64,000 bases of DNA from an uncultured Ulvibacter sp. (GTDB lineage Bacteria > Bacteroidota > Bacteroidia > Flavobacteriales > Flavobacteriaceae), in the NCBI GenBank assembly GCA_938083445.1, contig CALKCP010000009.1:1-64000 (forward strand). Direction: 5' to 3'. A model generated the notes under the pieces. It was given only the letters and a program-made list of their open reading frames with translations, ran no database searches and was not told the origin of the DNA. The translations under genes and the position numbers were made by a program. Positions 43,870 through 51,806 of the stretch are shown one piece after another; the stretch's first letter is position 1; each line of letters opens with the position of its first letter.

Positions 43870-45546
43870 ATGAAATTAAAAAAAAGTCTATTATTACAGT
43901 CCTGCCTCGTCTTAACTGTATCCCTATTTTTTGTTAGCTGTAAGAAGTCGAGAGACTACAAAAGCAGCTCTAGAGCCACTGGATGGAGTATGAATTCCAA
44001 AGAAGGAGGTTTTCAATACGATCGAAAAACAGAAGAACAAGAAACTGGTCCTGGACTGGTGTTTATTGAAGGCGGTACTTTTACGATGGGCCGCGTTCAG
44101 GATGATCCTATGCACGATTGGAACAACTCTCCCAATCAGCAGCACGTTCAGTCCTTTTATATGGATGAAACTGAAGTGACGAATGTAATGTATCTCGAAT
44201 ACTTAGATTGGTTGAAAAAGGTTTTTCCACCCTCAGAAGAAAATTTTCGAAGAATTTATGAAGGAGCCCTTCTCGATACACTCGTTTGGAGAAACAGATT
44301 AGGTTACAATGAAGTAATGACAAATAATTACCTAAGACATCCTGCGTATGCAGACTATCCTGTCGTAGGCGTTAGTTGGATACAAGCTGTTGAATTTAGC
44401 AATTGGAGAACCGACCGTGTGAATGAGATGGTTTTAGAAAATGAAGGAATCACAGTGAGAGGAGCTCGTTACGACGTTAGCAGTGGGTCAACATTCAATA
44501 CAGAAACCTATCTAAACGCACCGAATTTAACCTACGGCGGAAACGACTCTATCACAAGGGGTGGAAAACGCTCTGAAGGAATTGCGAAGCAGAGTAAAGA
44601 CAGTACAAATTTATATATCCAAAGAAAAGACGGATTACTTTTGCCTTCTTATAGACTGCCTACTGAAGCTGAATGGGAATATGCCGCGCTTGGATTGGTA
44701 GGTCTTCGTAACTACAATGTGTATAAAGGAAGAAAAAAGTATCCATGGGATGGGCAGTATACTCGTTCTGGTAGTAGAAAAAGCCGAGGAGACCAATTAG
44801 CAAACTTCAAACAAGGAGATGGTGATTATGGTGGAATTGCTGGATGGAGTGATGATGGTGCAGATATTACTGCGGAAGTAAAATCGTATGCCCCTAACGA
44901 TTACGGATTATACGATATGGCTGGAAACGTTGCCGAGTGGGTTGCTGATGTTTACCGACCTATTGTTGATGATGAATTTAATGACTTTAACTATTACCGA
45001 GGAAATGTGTATAGCAAGAACGCTATAGATGAAGAAGGTAAGGTGAAAATCGTAACGGCTGATTCTATAGTGTATGACACCTTGAGCAATGGAAAAATCA
45101 TTGCAAGAAACTTGCCTGGTGAAATCCTTCAGGTACCAGTTGATGATAATGAAACCTATTTAAGAACGAACTTTTCTGACAGTGACAATCGAGATTACAG
45201 AGATGGTGATAAGAGGTCGACACGTTATTATCAATCTTTTGGAGATGAAGAAGAAGAGGAAGTAGACGAATCTAAAAGAATGTATAACTCACCAAAACAT
45301 AGAGTGAGTGCAGACAGTACGGGTAAAATAGACCGCTCATTTGATAAATCGGGGAGCAGAACAACGCTTATAAATAATGAAGTACGTGTGTATAAAGGAG
45401 GTTCTTGGAAAGATCGTGATTATTGGTTAGATCCAGCACAAAGACGTTATTTTCCAGAAGATATGGCGACAGACTACATTGGGTTTAGATGTGCTATGTC
45501 TCGCGTAGGATCAAAAGCAAAAGAAGGAAAAAGACCAAGAAATTAG
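43870..45546 (+). CDS. gldJ: Gliding motility / T9SS lipoprotein GldJ
   Basis: A 558-residue lipoprotein from the preferred ATG at 43870 (MKLKKSLLLQS), with lipobox 'LFFVSC' and Cys near residue 24. The body is a formylglycine-generating-enzyme/SUMF1 fold: 'FIEGGTFTMGRVQDDPMHDWNNSPNQQHVQSFYMDETEVTN', 'YRLPTEAEWEYAALG', 'DMAGNVAEWVADVY' and the C-terminal 'YKGGSWKDRDYWLDPAQRRYF' and 'YIGFRCAMSRV'. GldJ stabilises GldK and forms part of the track for SprB adhesin movement. Acidic inserts such as 'GDEEEEEVDESKR' are in the second half. It is divergent from porU and upstream of murF. Confidence 0.96.
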   Translation: MKLKKSLLLQSCLVLTVSLFFVSCKKSRDYKSSSRATGWSMNSKEGGFQYDRKTEEQETGPGLVFIEGGTFTMGRVQDDPMHDWNNSPNQQHVQSFYMDETEVTNVMYLEYLDWLKKVFPPSEENFRRIYEGALLDTLVWRNRLGYNEVMTNNYLRHPAYADYPVVGVSWIQAVEFSNWRTDRVNEMVLENEGITVRGARYDVSSGSTFNTETYLNAPNLTYGGNDSITRGGKRSEGIAKQSKDSTNLYIQRKDGLLLPSYRLPTEAEWEYAALGLVGLRNYNVYKGRKKYPWDGQYTRSGSRKSRGDQLANFKQGDGDYGGIAGWSDDGADITAEVKSYAPNDYGLYDMAGNVAEWVADVYRPIVDDEFNDFNYYRGNVYSKNAIDEEGKVKIVTADSIVYDTLSNGKIIARNLPGEILQVPVDDNETYLRTNFSDSDNRDYRDGDKRSTRYYQSFGDEEEEEVDESKRMYNSPKHRVSADSTGKIDRSFDKSGSRTTLINNEVRVYKGGSWKDRDYWLDPAQRRYFPEDMATDYIGFRCAMSRVGSKAKEGKRPRN

Positions 45547-45567
45547 ACACTACGCATGAATTAATAT

Positions 45568-45606
45568 AAAAAACCCTTCCTAGCGTTCTGCTAAGAAGGG
45601 TTTTTT
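45568..45606 (+). terminator. Rho-independent terminator after gldJ
   Basis: AAAAAACCCTTC (45568-45579) pairs with GAAGGGTTTTTT (45595-45606); the loop also holds a small TAGC/GCTA stem. Confidence 0.93.
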
Positions 45607-45621
45607 ACTATTTTTATTTGA

Positions 45622-46902
45622 ATGAAAATTGAAACACTTCATACTTATTTTTTAAAAAGCTCAGGCGTCTGCACAGACACAAGAAACATAAAAGATGGCT
45701 GTCTTTTCTTCGCCCTAAATGGTGATAACTTTAATGGGAATACGTTTACAGAAGAAGCTCTTAATAAGGGCGCAAAACACGTCATTATTGACCAAATAGG
45801 CTATCATAAAAATACCGGAGAAACCATACTAACCTCCAATAGTTTGAAAACTTTGCAAAAGCTGGCTGCCTATCACAGGCTGTTTTTAAAACTACCTATC
45901 ATAGCTATTACTGGAAGTAACGGAAAAACGACTACCAAAGAACTTATGAGTGCTGTGCTCAAACAAAAATTTAATACCGTAGCTACAAAAGGTAATTTAA
46001 ACAATCATATTGGCGTTCCTCTTACGCTTCTTTCCATGTCAAAAAATACGGAAATAGGTATTGTTGAAATGGGTGCCAACAATCCAAATGAAATAGAACA
46101 GCTATGTGATATTGCACGGCCCGATTTTGGATATATCACCAACTTTGGAAAAGCACATTTAGAAGGTTTTGGAAGTATAAAAGGCGTGATTAATGCAAAA
46201 ACAGAGCTTTATCGCCATTTACAAAAACACAACAAATCTGTCTTTGTAAATACGAATGACTCTATACAGCTTAGTCATTCAAAAGAACTACGATGCATTC
46301 GCTTTGGGAATAATACACAAGACACGCATATCGAACTTTTAGAATCATCAAGCAGTCTTAAAGTTATATTCAACAACAGGAGCATCCAGAGCAACCTCAT
46401 TGGGGTTTACAACTTCAGTAATATATCGGCTGCTATCGCCATCGGTGATCACTTTGGAGTTTCTAGTGAGGATATACAGAAGGCTATAGAATCGTATGTC
46501 CCAGAAAACAACCGTTCGCAGTTGCTTGACCTAGGCACGAACAAGATCATCTTAGATGCGTATAACGCGAATCCGTCCAGCATGCTCGCCGCCTTGGAAA
46601 ATTTTAAACAAGCAGCAGGGTTACACAAAGTGCTGTTTCTTGGAGATATGTTTGAATTGGGGCCTGAGGCACTAAAGGAACATCAATATATTACATCATA
46701 TATCGAAGAAAACACGCTTGGACTCGCCTATTTAATTGGAGAAAATTTCGGACAAACGATATCCGATTCGTCCCAAATACATACGTTTGATTCTTTTGAT
46801 GAACTCAAGAACCACATAAAAGAAAATCCTCTAAAAAACAGTCTGATTCTTATTAAAGGATCACGAGGAATGGCGTTAGAAAGGGTTTTGGACCTTCTTT
46901 AA
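45622..46902 (+). CDS. murF: UDP-N-acetylmuramoyl-tripeptide--D-alanyl-D-alanine ligase
   Basis: A 426-residue Mur ligase. N-terminal domain with 'VCTDTRNIKDGCLFFALNGDNFNGN', ATP motif 'IAITGSNGKTTTKELMSAVL' (near residues 94-113), 'TKGNLNNHIGVPLTLL', 'NTEIGIVEMGANNPNEI' and C-terminal 'LDAYNANPSSMLAAL' are the MurF marks. It adds D-Ala-D-Ala in peptidoglycan synthesis. It begins 16 bases after the gldJ terminator; TATTTTTA at 45609-45616 overlaps the gap and could be a minimal promoter with a very short leader. Confidence 0.96.
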   Translation: MKIETLHTYFLKSSGVCTDTRNIKDGCLFFALNGDNFNGNTFTEEALNKGAKHVIIDQIGYHKNTGETILTSNSLKTLQKLAAYHRLFLKLPIIAITGSNGKTTTKELMSAVLKQKFNTVATKGNLNNHIGVPLTLLSMSKNTEIGIVEMGANNPNEIEQLCDIARPDFGYITNFGKAHLEGFGSIKGVINAKTELYRHLQKHNKSVFVNTNDSIQLSHSKELRCIRFGNNTQDTHIELLESSSSLKVIFNNRSIQSNLIGVYNFSNISAAIAIGDHFGVSSEDIQKAIESYVPENNRSQLLDLGTNKIILDAYNANPSSMLAALENFKQAAGLHKVLFLGDMFELGPEALKEHQYITSYIEENTLGLAYLIGENFGQTISDSSQIHTFDSFDELKNHIKENPLKNSLILIKGSRGMALERVLDLL

Positions 46903-47019
46903 GACCGCATGAAAAGGAAATTAGTAAATGCCCTGATGACCTGAAATTAAACGAGGTATTTGTATTCTTTATAAAAGAAGTTCCCTAAAAACTCTGTTTT
47001 CAAATCATCCCAGTTTTCG
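46903..47019. other. Boundary gap between murF and the polysaccharide region
   Basis: 117 bases between two convergent genes. On the minus strand a short frame here (about 46953-47050) reads NENWDDLKTEFLGN then FFYKEYKYLV before a stop, and a second frame reads IPRLISGHQGIY. These look like possible remains of a coding end, but are too short for any call. No terminator with a T tract is clear. Confidence 0.3.
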
Positions 47020-47781
47020 TTACAAAATAGAGGTCCTACCACCATCAATAACAATAGATTGACCCGTTATCCATTTTGACGCGTTAGAAAGCAAGAAGAT
47101 AACGGGTAATGCAATATCTTTAACTTCCCCATAACCTAGAGGGTATTTGGCACGATCGATATCCATTATATCTTTTGACAATATATTCTCTGCTTGCAAA
47201 GACATATCTGTTTCTACCATGCCCGGTTGGAGCGTATTAACTCTAATGAATTTTGAGGATAGTTCATTTGCATACACTTTACTTATCGTATCTAAGGCTG
47301 ATTTAGTAATAGCATATAATCCATTTCCTTTAGCACCCCTAATTGCAGAAATAGAACTTATAAAAATTACCGATGACTTTTTATTAATTTTCTTTTTCTT
47401 CAACAATTCAGAAAACAATACTAAAACACAATCTAAATTTATTTTTCTTATTTTTTCATACTCACTATAATTAAAAAAATGCATTGGACTTACATTTGCA
47501 ATTCCAGCCGAATGAACAAAACCATCAATTTTTAAATGTAATTCAGACACTAATAAATGAATATCATCTAATGCTGTTAAATCAAATTTGACAGCCTTGG
47601 AAAGCGCTAATTTATTGTCAACGATGAACTGATGTAGGCCTTCAATATTTCTTCCAATACCAATAAAATTACCTCCAGCAACAGTAATTTGTTTGCATAT
47701 TTCAAAACCTATACCGGATGTAGCTCCAGTTACTAAAATTGTTTTATCAATTAAAGAAAAATTATCTTCCTTCATATTCAA
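47020..47781 (-). CDS. SDR-family oxidoreductase, likely 3-oxoacyl-ACP reductase type
   Basis: A 253-residue SDR. NAD(P) motif 'ILVTGATSGIGFEI' at residues 15-28, 'HSAGIANVSP' near 92, catalytic Ser in 'VIFISSISAI' and YxxxK in 'GNGLYAITKSALDTI', with the FabG-like end 'WITGQSIVIDGGRTSIL'. Its start overlaps the end of the KS III gene by 20 bases, so it is the last gene of the acyl-building operon. In this setting it most likely reduces a beta-ketoacyl-ACP to the 3-hydroxy form; that role is inferred from context. Confidence 0.9.
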   Translation of the reverse strand: MNMKEDNFSLIDKTILVTGATSGIGFEICKQITVAGGNFIGIGRNIEGLHQFIVDNKLALSKAVKFDLTALDDIHLLVSELHLKIDGFVHSAGIANVSPMHFFNYSEYEKIRKINLDCVLVLFSELLKKKKINKKSSVIFISSISAIRGAKGNGLYAITKSALDTISKVYANELSSKFIRVNTLQPGMVETDMSLQAENILSKDIMDIDRAKYPLGYGEVKDIALPVIFLLSNASKWITGQSIVIDGGRTSIL

Positions 47782-48823
47782 TCAATTCATTAATAAACCT
47801 ATCACCTATTTCAAAATATCCAGAACCAATACTTAATCCAATACCAAAACCACAAATAGCAAATTTTTTATTTCTTGCATCATCACCTAAAAGTGATAAT
47901 GTAAGAGGGATACTTGCAGAACTTGTGTTTCCGTATTTTATCATTGAATAAGGCATTTGACTCGGATCTAATTTTATTTTTTTTCTAATCATTTCTAACA
48001 TAAACTTATTCGCTTGATGAAAAAGAAAATAATCAATTTCAGAAACTTCCTTATTCAAGTTTTGTAGAAATGATTTTAACACACGCGGAACTTGTGTTAT
48101 ACCAAAAGAAAAAACATCTGTTCCATTCATTTTAGGATTTACCTTAGTTCTTTTACTACCATCTTTATCTTCTACAACTTGCAGTGATTCTTCTGATAAT
48201 ATGTTTCGAAAACCACCATCTGGAATCATGATTGATTTAAATCCAGATCCATCTGTCCAAAGTTTAAATTTTAAATCTTTGCCTTCGTTAAATTCAAAGG
48301 CTGTTGCACAACCCGCATCACCAAATAATGGAGATAATGTTTTATCTTCTTTATGTGCAAGAAGACTAGATGAATCTCCTACTAATAAAATTCCCTTTTT
48401 AAAACCTTGAGATGTTATCATTGATGAAAGAACTGATGCACCGTAGACAAATCCACTGCATCCCAGGGGGATATCAAAACAAGCGGTGTTCTTTGACAAA
48501 CCTAGACGGTTCTGTAAAATTATTGCAGTATTAGGAATTAAATAATCTGGTGTTTGGGTAACCATAATTAAAACTCCTATTTCATCTTTATTCCAAGCTA
48601 ATTTTTTAATTAATAACGCTGCGGCTTCATAACATAAATCTGACACCAAAACACCTGGATCTAAATGTCGTTTTTCTTCAACGCCTGTCATTTCAACAAA
48701 TTTTAATGCTTCGTCAGTAGAGTTGAAAAGTGTATTTTCTAGGTTGGAAATTTTAGTTTTTGGGACGCAACTAACGGAACCTGAAACTTGAACATTAGAT
48801 ATATTTAAGATGCCGTCTGTCAT
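47762..48823 (-). CDS. 3-oxoacyl-ACP synthase III homologue (KS III no. 2 of the surface locus)
   Basis: A 353-residue KS III. The active Cys122 is in 'FDIPLGCSGFVYGAS', His in 'FLFHQANKFMLEM' (near 278) and Asn in 'YGNTSSASIPLT' (near 308); all three catalytic residues are kept. It is about 20-30 residues longer than E. coli FabH, as in KS III enzymes of secondary or surface pathways. It starts 2 bases downstream of a dedicated ACP. Likely role: add a malonyl-derived C2 unit to a carrier-bound acyl group for decorating a surface glycan; the substrate is not known. Confidence 0.92.
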   Translation of the reverse strand: MTDGILNISNVQVSGSVSCVPKTKISNLENTLFNSTDEALKFVEMTGVEEKRHLDPGVLVSDLCYEAAALLIKKLAWNKDEIGVLIMVTQTPDYLIPNTAIILQNRLGLSKNTACFDIPLGCSGFVYGASVLSSMITSQGFKKGILLVGDSSSLLAHKEDKTLSPLFGDAGCATAFEFNEGKDLKFKLWTDGSGFKSIMIPDGGFRNILSEESLQVVEDKDGSKRTKVNPKMNGTDVFSFGITQVPRVLKSFLQNLNKEVSEIDYFLFHQANKFMLEMIRKKIKLDPSQMPYSMIKYGNTSSASIPLTLSLLGDDARNKKFAICGFGIGLSIGSGYFEIGDRFINELIEYEGR

Positions 48824-48825
48824 AA

Positions 48826-49047
48826 TTATTTAGATTGTATTCTCATAAATAAGTTTTCAAGAGTCAGACTTTCTTTGAGATCCGTACCACTTATTTGCTT
48901 TGCGTAATTTTCATCTACCATAGCAATTAACATTAAGGTGACCATAGAATCCCATTCATCTAGATTTTTGAAATCAGTATTTTTATTTATTTCATTTTTT
49001 TCAGTTTCATCTAAAATATCGTAAAAGCTTTCAATAAATTCTTCCAT
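48826..49047 (-). CDS. Acyl carrier protein (no. 2 of the surface locus)
   Basis: A 73-residue acidic protein with the ACP fold. The phosphopantetheine site is Ser34 in 'LDEWDSMVTLMLIAMVDENY', a DSM variant of the usual DSL. It is not the housekeeping AcpP, which has a 'GADSLDTVE' site. It is placed between the hexapeptide transferase and a KS III with gaps of 10 and 2 bases, so it belongs to the acyl-building operon. Confidence 0.9.
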   Translation of the reverse strand: MEEFIESFYDILDETEKNEINKNTDFKNLDEWDSMVTLMLIAMVDENYAKQISGTDLKESLTLENLFMRIQSK

Positions 49048-49057
49048 AATAATTATT

Positions 49058-49714
49058 TTAAATTTTTATTTTTTTTGCGGGCATACCAAAGTAGGTACAG
49101 TTATTTTTGATGTTTTTAAGGATCATTGTATAAGACCATATGTCATTATCATTTCCAATCGTTTTGTTTTGTAAGATTGCAGAATTTAAACCGAATGTAT
49201 TGCCATTGCCAATTACAACATGCCCTGAGACAGAAACTCTAGGAGAGAACGTGTTAAAATTAGCTATTTTCGAATCATGCCCTATTCCAGTTCTAGCTCC
49301 TACAATGTTAAAGTTTCCAATATGAACATTCCCGGTTATACCAACAAAATCCATTATAATATTGCCTTTCCCGATTACACTATTTTCTTTATCAATTACA
49401 ACCGTTTGATCAAAAATATTTGGGAAATTTATTCTAAACTTTTCTTTCTCTAAAACGGCAACAGTACGATTTCTGACTTTAGGGTCATTTATAGTAATTA
49501 ATACGTCCTTTTCAATATCTTTTTCATTCCGGCATTTACTTATAAAGTCATTTATAGTAGAGATGATTTTTATATTTCTAATTTTAGTATCTATTTTTTT
49601 TGGATCGTCATCTATAATATAAATATTACGCCAAACATTTTTGTAAAACCTATCAATCAAAAACAACACTTCTATAGTAAATCCTCCTCCACCGATTATA
49701 TATAAATCTTTCAT
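49058..49714 (-). CDS. PglD/NeuD-like hexapeptide-repeat acyltransferase
   Basis: A 218-residue sugar O/N-acyltransferase. The N-terminal Rossmann-like sugar-nucleotide-binding part starts 'LYIIGGGGFTIEVLFLIDR'. From about residue 100 there is a left-handed beta-helix of hexapeptide repeats ('SVIGKGNIIMDFVGITGNVHIGNFNIVGARTGIGHDSKIANFNTFSPRVSVSGHVVIGNGNTFGLNSAIL') with the likely catalytic His in 'GIGHDSKI'. Relatives acetylate UDP-4-amino-sugars. Here, between two ACPs and two KS III genes, it may use an acyl-ACP rather than acetyl-CoA; that is inference. Confidence 0.9.
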   Translation of the reverse strand: MKDLYIIGGGGFTIEVLFLIDRFYKNVWRNIYIIDDDPKKIDTKIRNIKIISTINDFISKCRNEKDIEKDVLITINDPKVRNRTVAVLEKEKFRINFPNIFDQTVVIDKENSVIGKGNIIMDFVGITGNVHIGNFNIVGARTGIGHDSKIANFNTFSPRVSVSGHVVIGNGNTFGLNSAILQNKTIGNDNDIWSYTMILKNIKNNCTYFGMPAKKIKI

Positions 49715-49717
49715 AAT

Positions 49718-50782
49718 TTAATAATTTATTATTTCGCAAAAATCTAATTTCTCTAATTTCCACTTAATAATACTCCAGGTTAAACCAACACCAAAGCCAC
49801 CAAAACAAACTTTGTACGAATTGTTAAGTGCTTTTTCACCAATGTTTTCGCAAACATTTAAAGGAACTGTAATACTGCTTCCATTTCCATACTTTTGGCT
49901 AATGTTATTAGGCATTTTCTCGTACGGAATTTTCATTTTTTGAGCCAATTTCTCTAACATAAATTTATTAGGTTGATGAAAGAGATAATAATCAAAATAG
50001 GATTTGTCAATTTTTAACGTATCAAACATTTCCTGAATCATTTCAGGAACTTTGGTTTGCACGAAATTAAAAACTTCGTCACCTTTCATTATTAAGTGAT
50101 CTAATGAACGAAAATTACCCGACTCATCTTCTGTCAATACCCCAGTTTGAGGAGTAGAAGGAAGCTTGAAACCACCTGCGGGAATTTGCAAACTCAAGGC
50201 ACTTGATCCGTCCATCTTAATAAACATATCAATTTCCTCATCATCTGTTGAGTTTTCGATAATTGTTATTGTTGCGCCATCACCCACTAAGGGACGACTA
50301 TTTCTATCTTTCAACGAAACTTTTTTGCTCAAAACATCTGCATTTAAAAGGACTACCTTATCAATACTTCCTGTGTTTAAAAGCATAAATGCTTGCATCA
50401 ACCCTACTTCAAAACCCGCACATCCTTGATTGATATCCATCGAAATAACATCTTGTCCTAAAGCAAGTCTTCCAGAAATTACATTTGATGTTGCGGGCAA
50501 AAAATAATCGGGAGATTGAGTGCACAAAACAACGGCTCCAATAGACTCTTTGTCAAGCAAATCTTTTTTAAACAAATAATTCATACCAAAAACACATAAA
50601 TCCGAAACGGTAGTCCCATCTTCGGCAATTCTCTGGCTTCCATAACCCATAATTTTTCCCAGCTTGGCACTTTGTTTTTCGGTAAAATTATAATTGTCTA
50701 TTTCGTCCAAATAATGAACTTCATGCTTGGGAAGAACGGAAAGCATACCAGTTATTTTTTTGTTTTTGAATGACAACTTCAT
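49718..50782 (-). CDS. 3-oxoacyl-ACP synthase III homologue (KS III no. 1 of the surface locus)
   Basis: A 354-residue KS III with Cys121 in 'MDINQGCAGFEVGLM', His in 'YLFHQPNKFMLEK' (near 280) and Asn in 'YGNGSSITVPLN' (near 308). It shares the long N-terminus and general layout with the second KS III of the locus, but many residues differ, so the two are old paralogues rather than a recent copy. It starts 5 bases downstream of an ACP gene. Likely role: condensation on a carrier-bound starter. Confidence 0.92.
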   Translation of the reverse strand: MKLSFKNKKITGMLSVLPKHEVHYLDEIDNYNFTEKQSAKLGKIMGYGSQRIAEDGTTVSDLCVFGMNYLFKKDLLDKESIGAVVLCTQSPDYFLPATSNVISGRLALGQDVISMDINQGCAGFEVGLMQAFMLLNTGSIDKVVLLNADVLSKKVSLKDRNSRPLVGDGATITIIENSTDDEEIDMFIKMDGSSALSLQIPAGGFKLPSTPQTGVLTEDESGNFRSLDHLIMKGDEVFNFVQTKVPEMIQEMFDTLKIDKSYFDYYLFHQPNKFMLEKLAQKMKIPYEKMPNNISQKYGNGSSITVPLNVCENIGEKALNNSYKVCFGGFGVGLTWSIIKWKLEKLDFCEIINY

Positions 50783-50787
50783 GTACG

Positions 50788-51018
50788 TTAGGAGTTACTT
50801 TTATTAATGAGGTCAACAAGTGCTTGTATACTATCAAAGTTTTCGGGGAGAATTTGCGCTCCGTCTATTGCTATATTAAAACTTTCTTCAATGTCTGATA
50901 CTATTGAGATGATATCGAAAGAATCTAACATTCCTTTACTTACAAAACCATCTGTTTCGGTATTAAAATCGAATTCTGGACGAATTTCAGTCAATATTGT
51001 AATTACTTTTTCTTTCAT
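50788..51018 (-). CDS. Acyl carrier protein (no. 1 of the surface locus)
   Basis: A 76-residue ACP. The phosphopantetheine Ser33 is in 'GMLDSFDIISIVSDIEESFNI', a DSF variant seen in DltC-like and specialised carriers rather than in AcpP. Its start overlaps the end of the GNAT-like gene by 4 bases (ATGA), and the adenylation enzyme gene precedes that. An adenylation enzyme next to a DltC-like carrier suggests loading with an amino or carboxylic acid. Confidence 0.9.
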   Translation of the reverse strand: MKEKVITILTEIRPEFDFNTETDGFVSKGMLDSFDIISIVSDIEESFNIAIDGAQILPENFDSIQALVDLINKSNS

Positions 51019-51797
51019 TTTTTTCTATGTAATATATAATTTGTTAGTCCGTCTTCTTTGAACCCCATTTGCTTGTGTGCATGAATTACATTATCGTTTC
51101 CTTGTCTTATCCAAGAAGTAACTCTCTTTATTTCTGGATCAAAAGACAACACTCGTTTCATTAATAAATCTCCGTATCTCCTGCCTCTAAACTCTTCTAA
51201 CACCAACCAATATCTAAATTCTAGAGTTACTCCTTTTTTTTCAGTTATAAAAAAAGCTACTATTTCCAGATCATTTTTAATTATAAAAGTTGTTTCTCTA
51301 AATTCTTTTAACTCTAATACAGATGGAATTTTATCAGTATGTGGACTAAAATTTAATTCTATAAGTTGCTGTATGGAATCAAAGTCTTCATTGTTTGGTT
51401 TTTCTAGGCTACTAAAATCTATACCAGCAACATCTACAATAGTTTGTTCTTTAAAGTATCTATCGTAAACATCATGCACTTTAAAGCCACCCATTTCCTG
51501 AAACGCTTGTATTATTGGAAGCCATTTCTCTTTTTTAGAATTACGAATTACAATTTCAGCAATTAAAGTTTTTTCTTTAAAAATTGCCCAATCAATTTTT
51601 GTAATATCTTGAATGTAAAAATAGAATCGCCAAAATTTATAGCGCGTTTTTTCAATGAACAGCAATGCATTTGATTGCTCCTCGAATAAGACGCCATTTT
51701 TTTCAATCTTACTCGAGACTACTTTACCGGACTCGTATGAATTCGTACAATTAATGCCACGTTTTATTTTTTCTAGATATTTCTCTTTTCTATGCAT
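51015..51797 (-). CDS. GNAT-like acyltransferase domain protein
   Basis: A 260-residue protein. The C-terminal part (about residues 150-260) has a GNAT-like acyl-CoA site 'YWLVLEEFRGRRYGDLLMKRVLSF' (R-G-x-x-Y-G variant) and a final 'NDNVIHAHKQMGFKEDGLTNYIL', typical of GNAT ends. The N-terminal half resembles a second degenerate GNAT-like fold ('FYFYIQDITKIDWAIFKEKTLIAEIVIRN'), so it may be a tandem GNAT. It lies between the adenylation and ACP genes, 9 bases after the first and with a 4-base overlap with the second. It may acylate the amino group of a carrier-bound amino acid; this is a hypothesis. Confidence 0.75.
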   Translation of the reverse strand: MHRKEKYLEKIKRGINCTNSYESGKVVSSKIEKNGVLFEEQSNALLFIEKTRYKFWRFYFYIQDITKIDWAIFKEKTLIAEIVIRNSKKEKWLPIIQAFQEMGGFKVHDVYDRYFKEQTIVDVAGIDFSSLEKPNNEDFDSIQQLIELNFSPHTDKIPSVLELKEFRETTFIIKNDLEIVAFFITEKKGVTLEFRYWLVLEEFRGRRYGDLLMKRVLSFDPEIKRVTSWIRQGNDNVIHAHKQMGFKEDGLTNYILHRKK

Positions 51798-51806
51798 CGG
51801 CCTATC

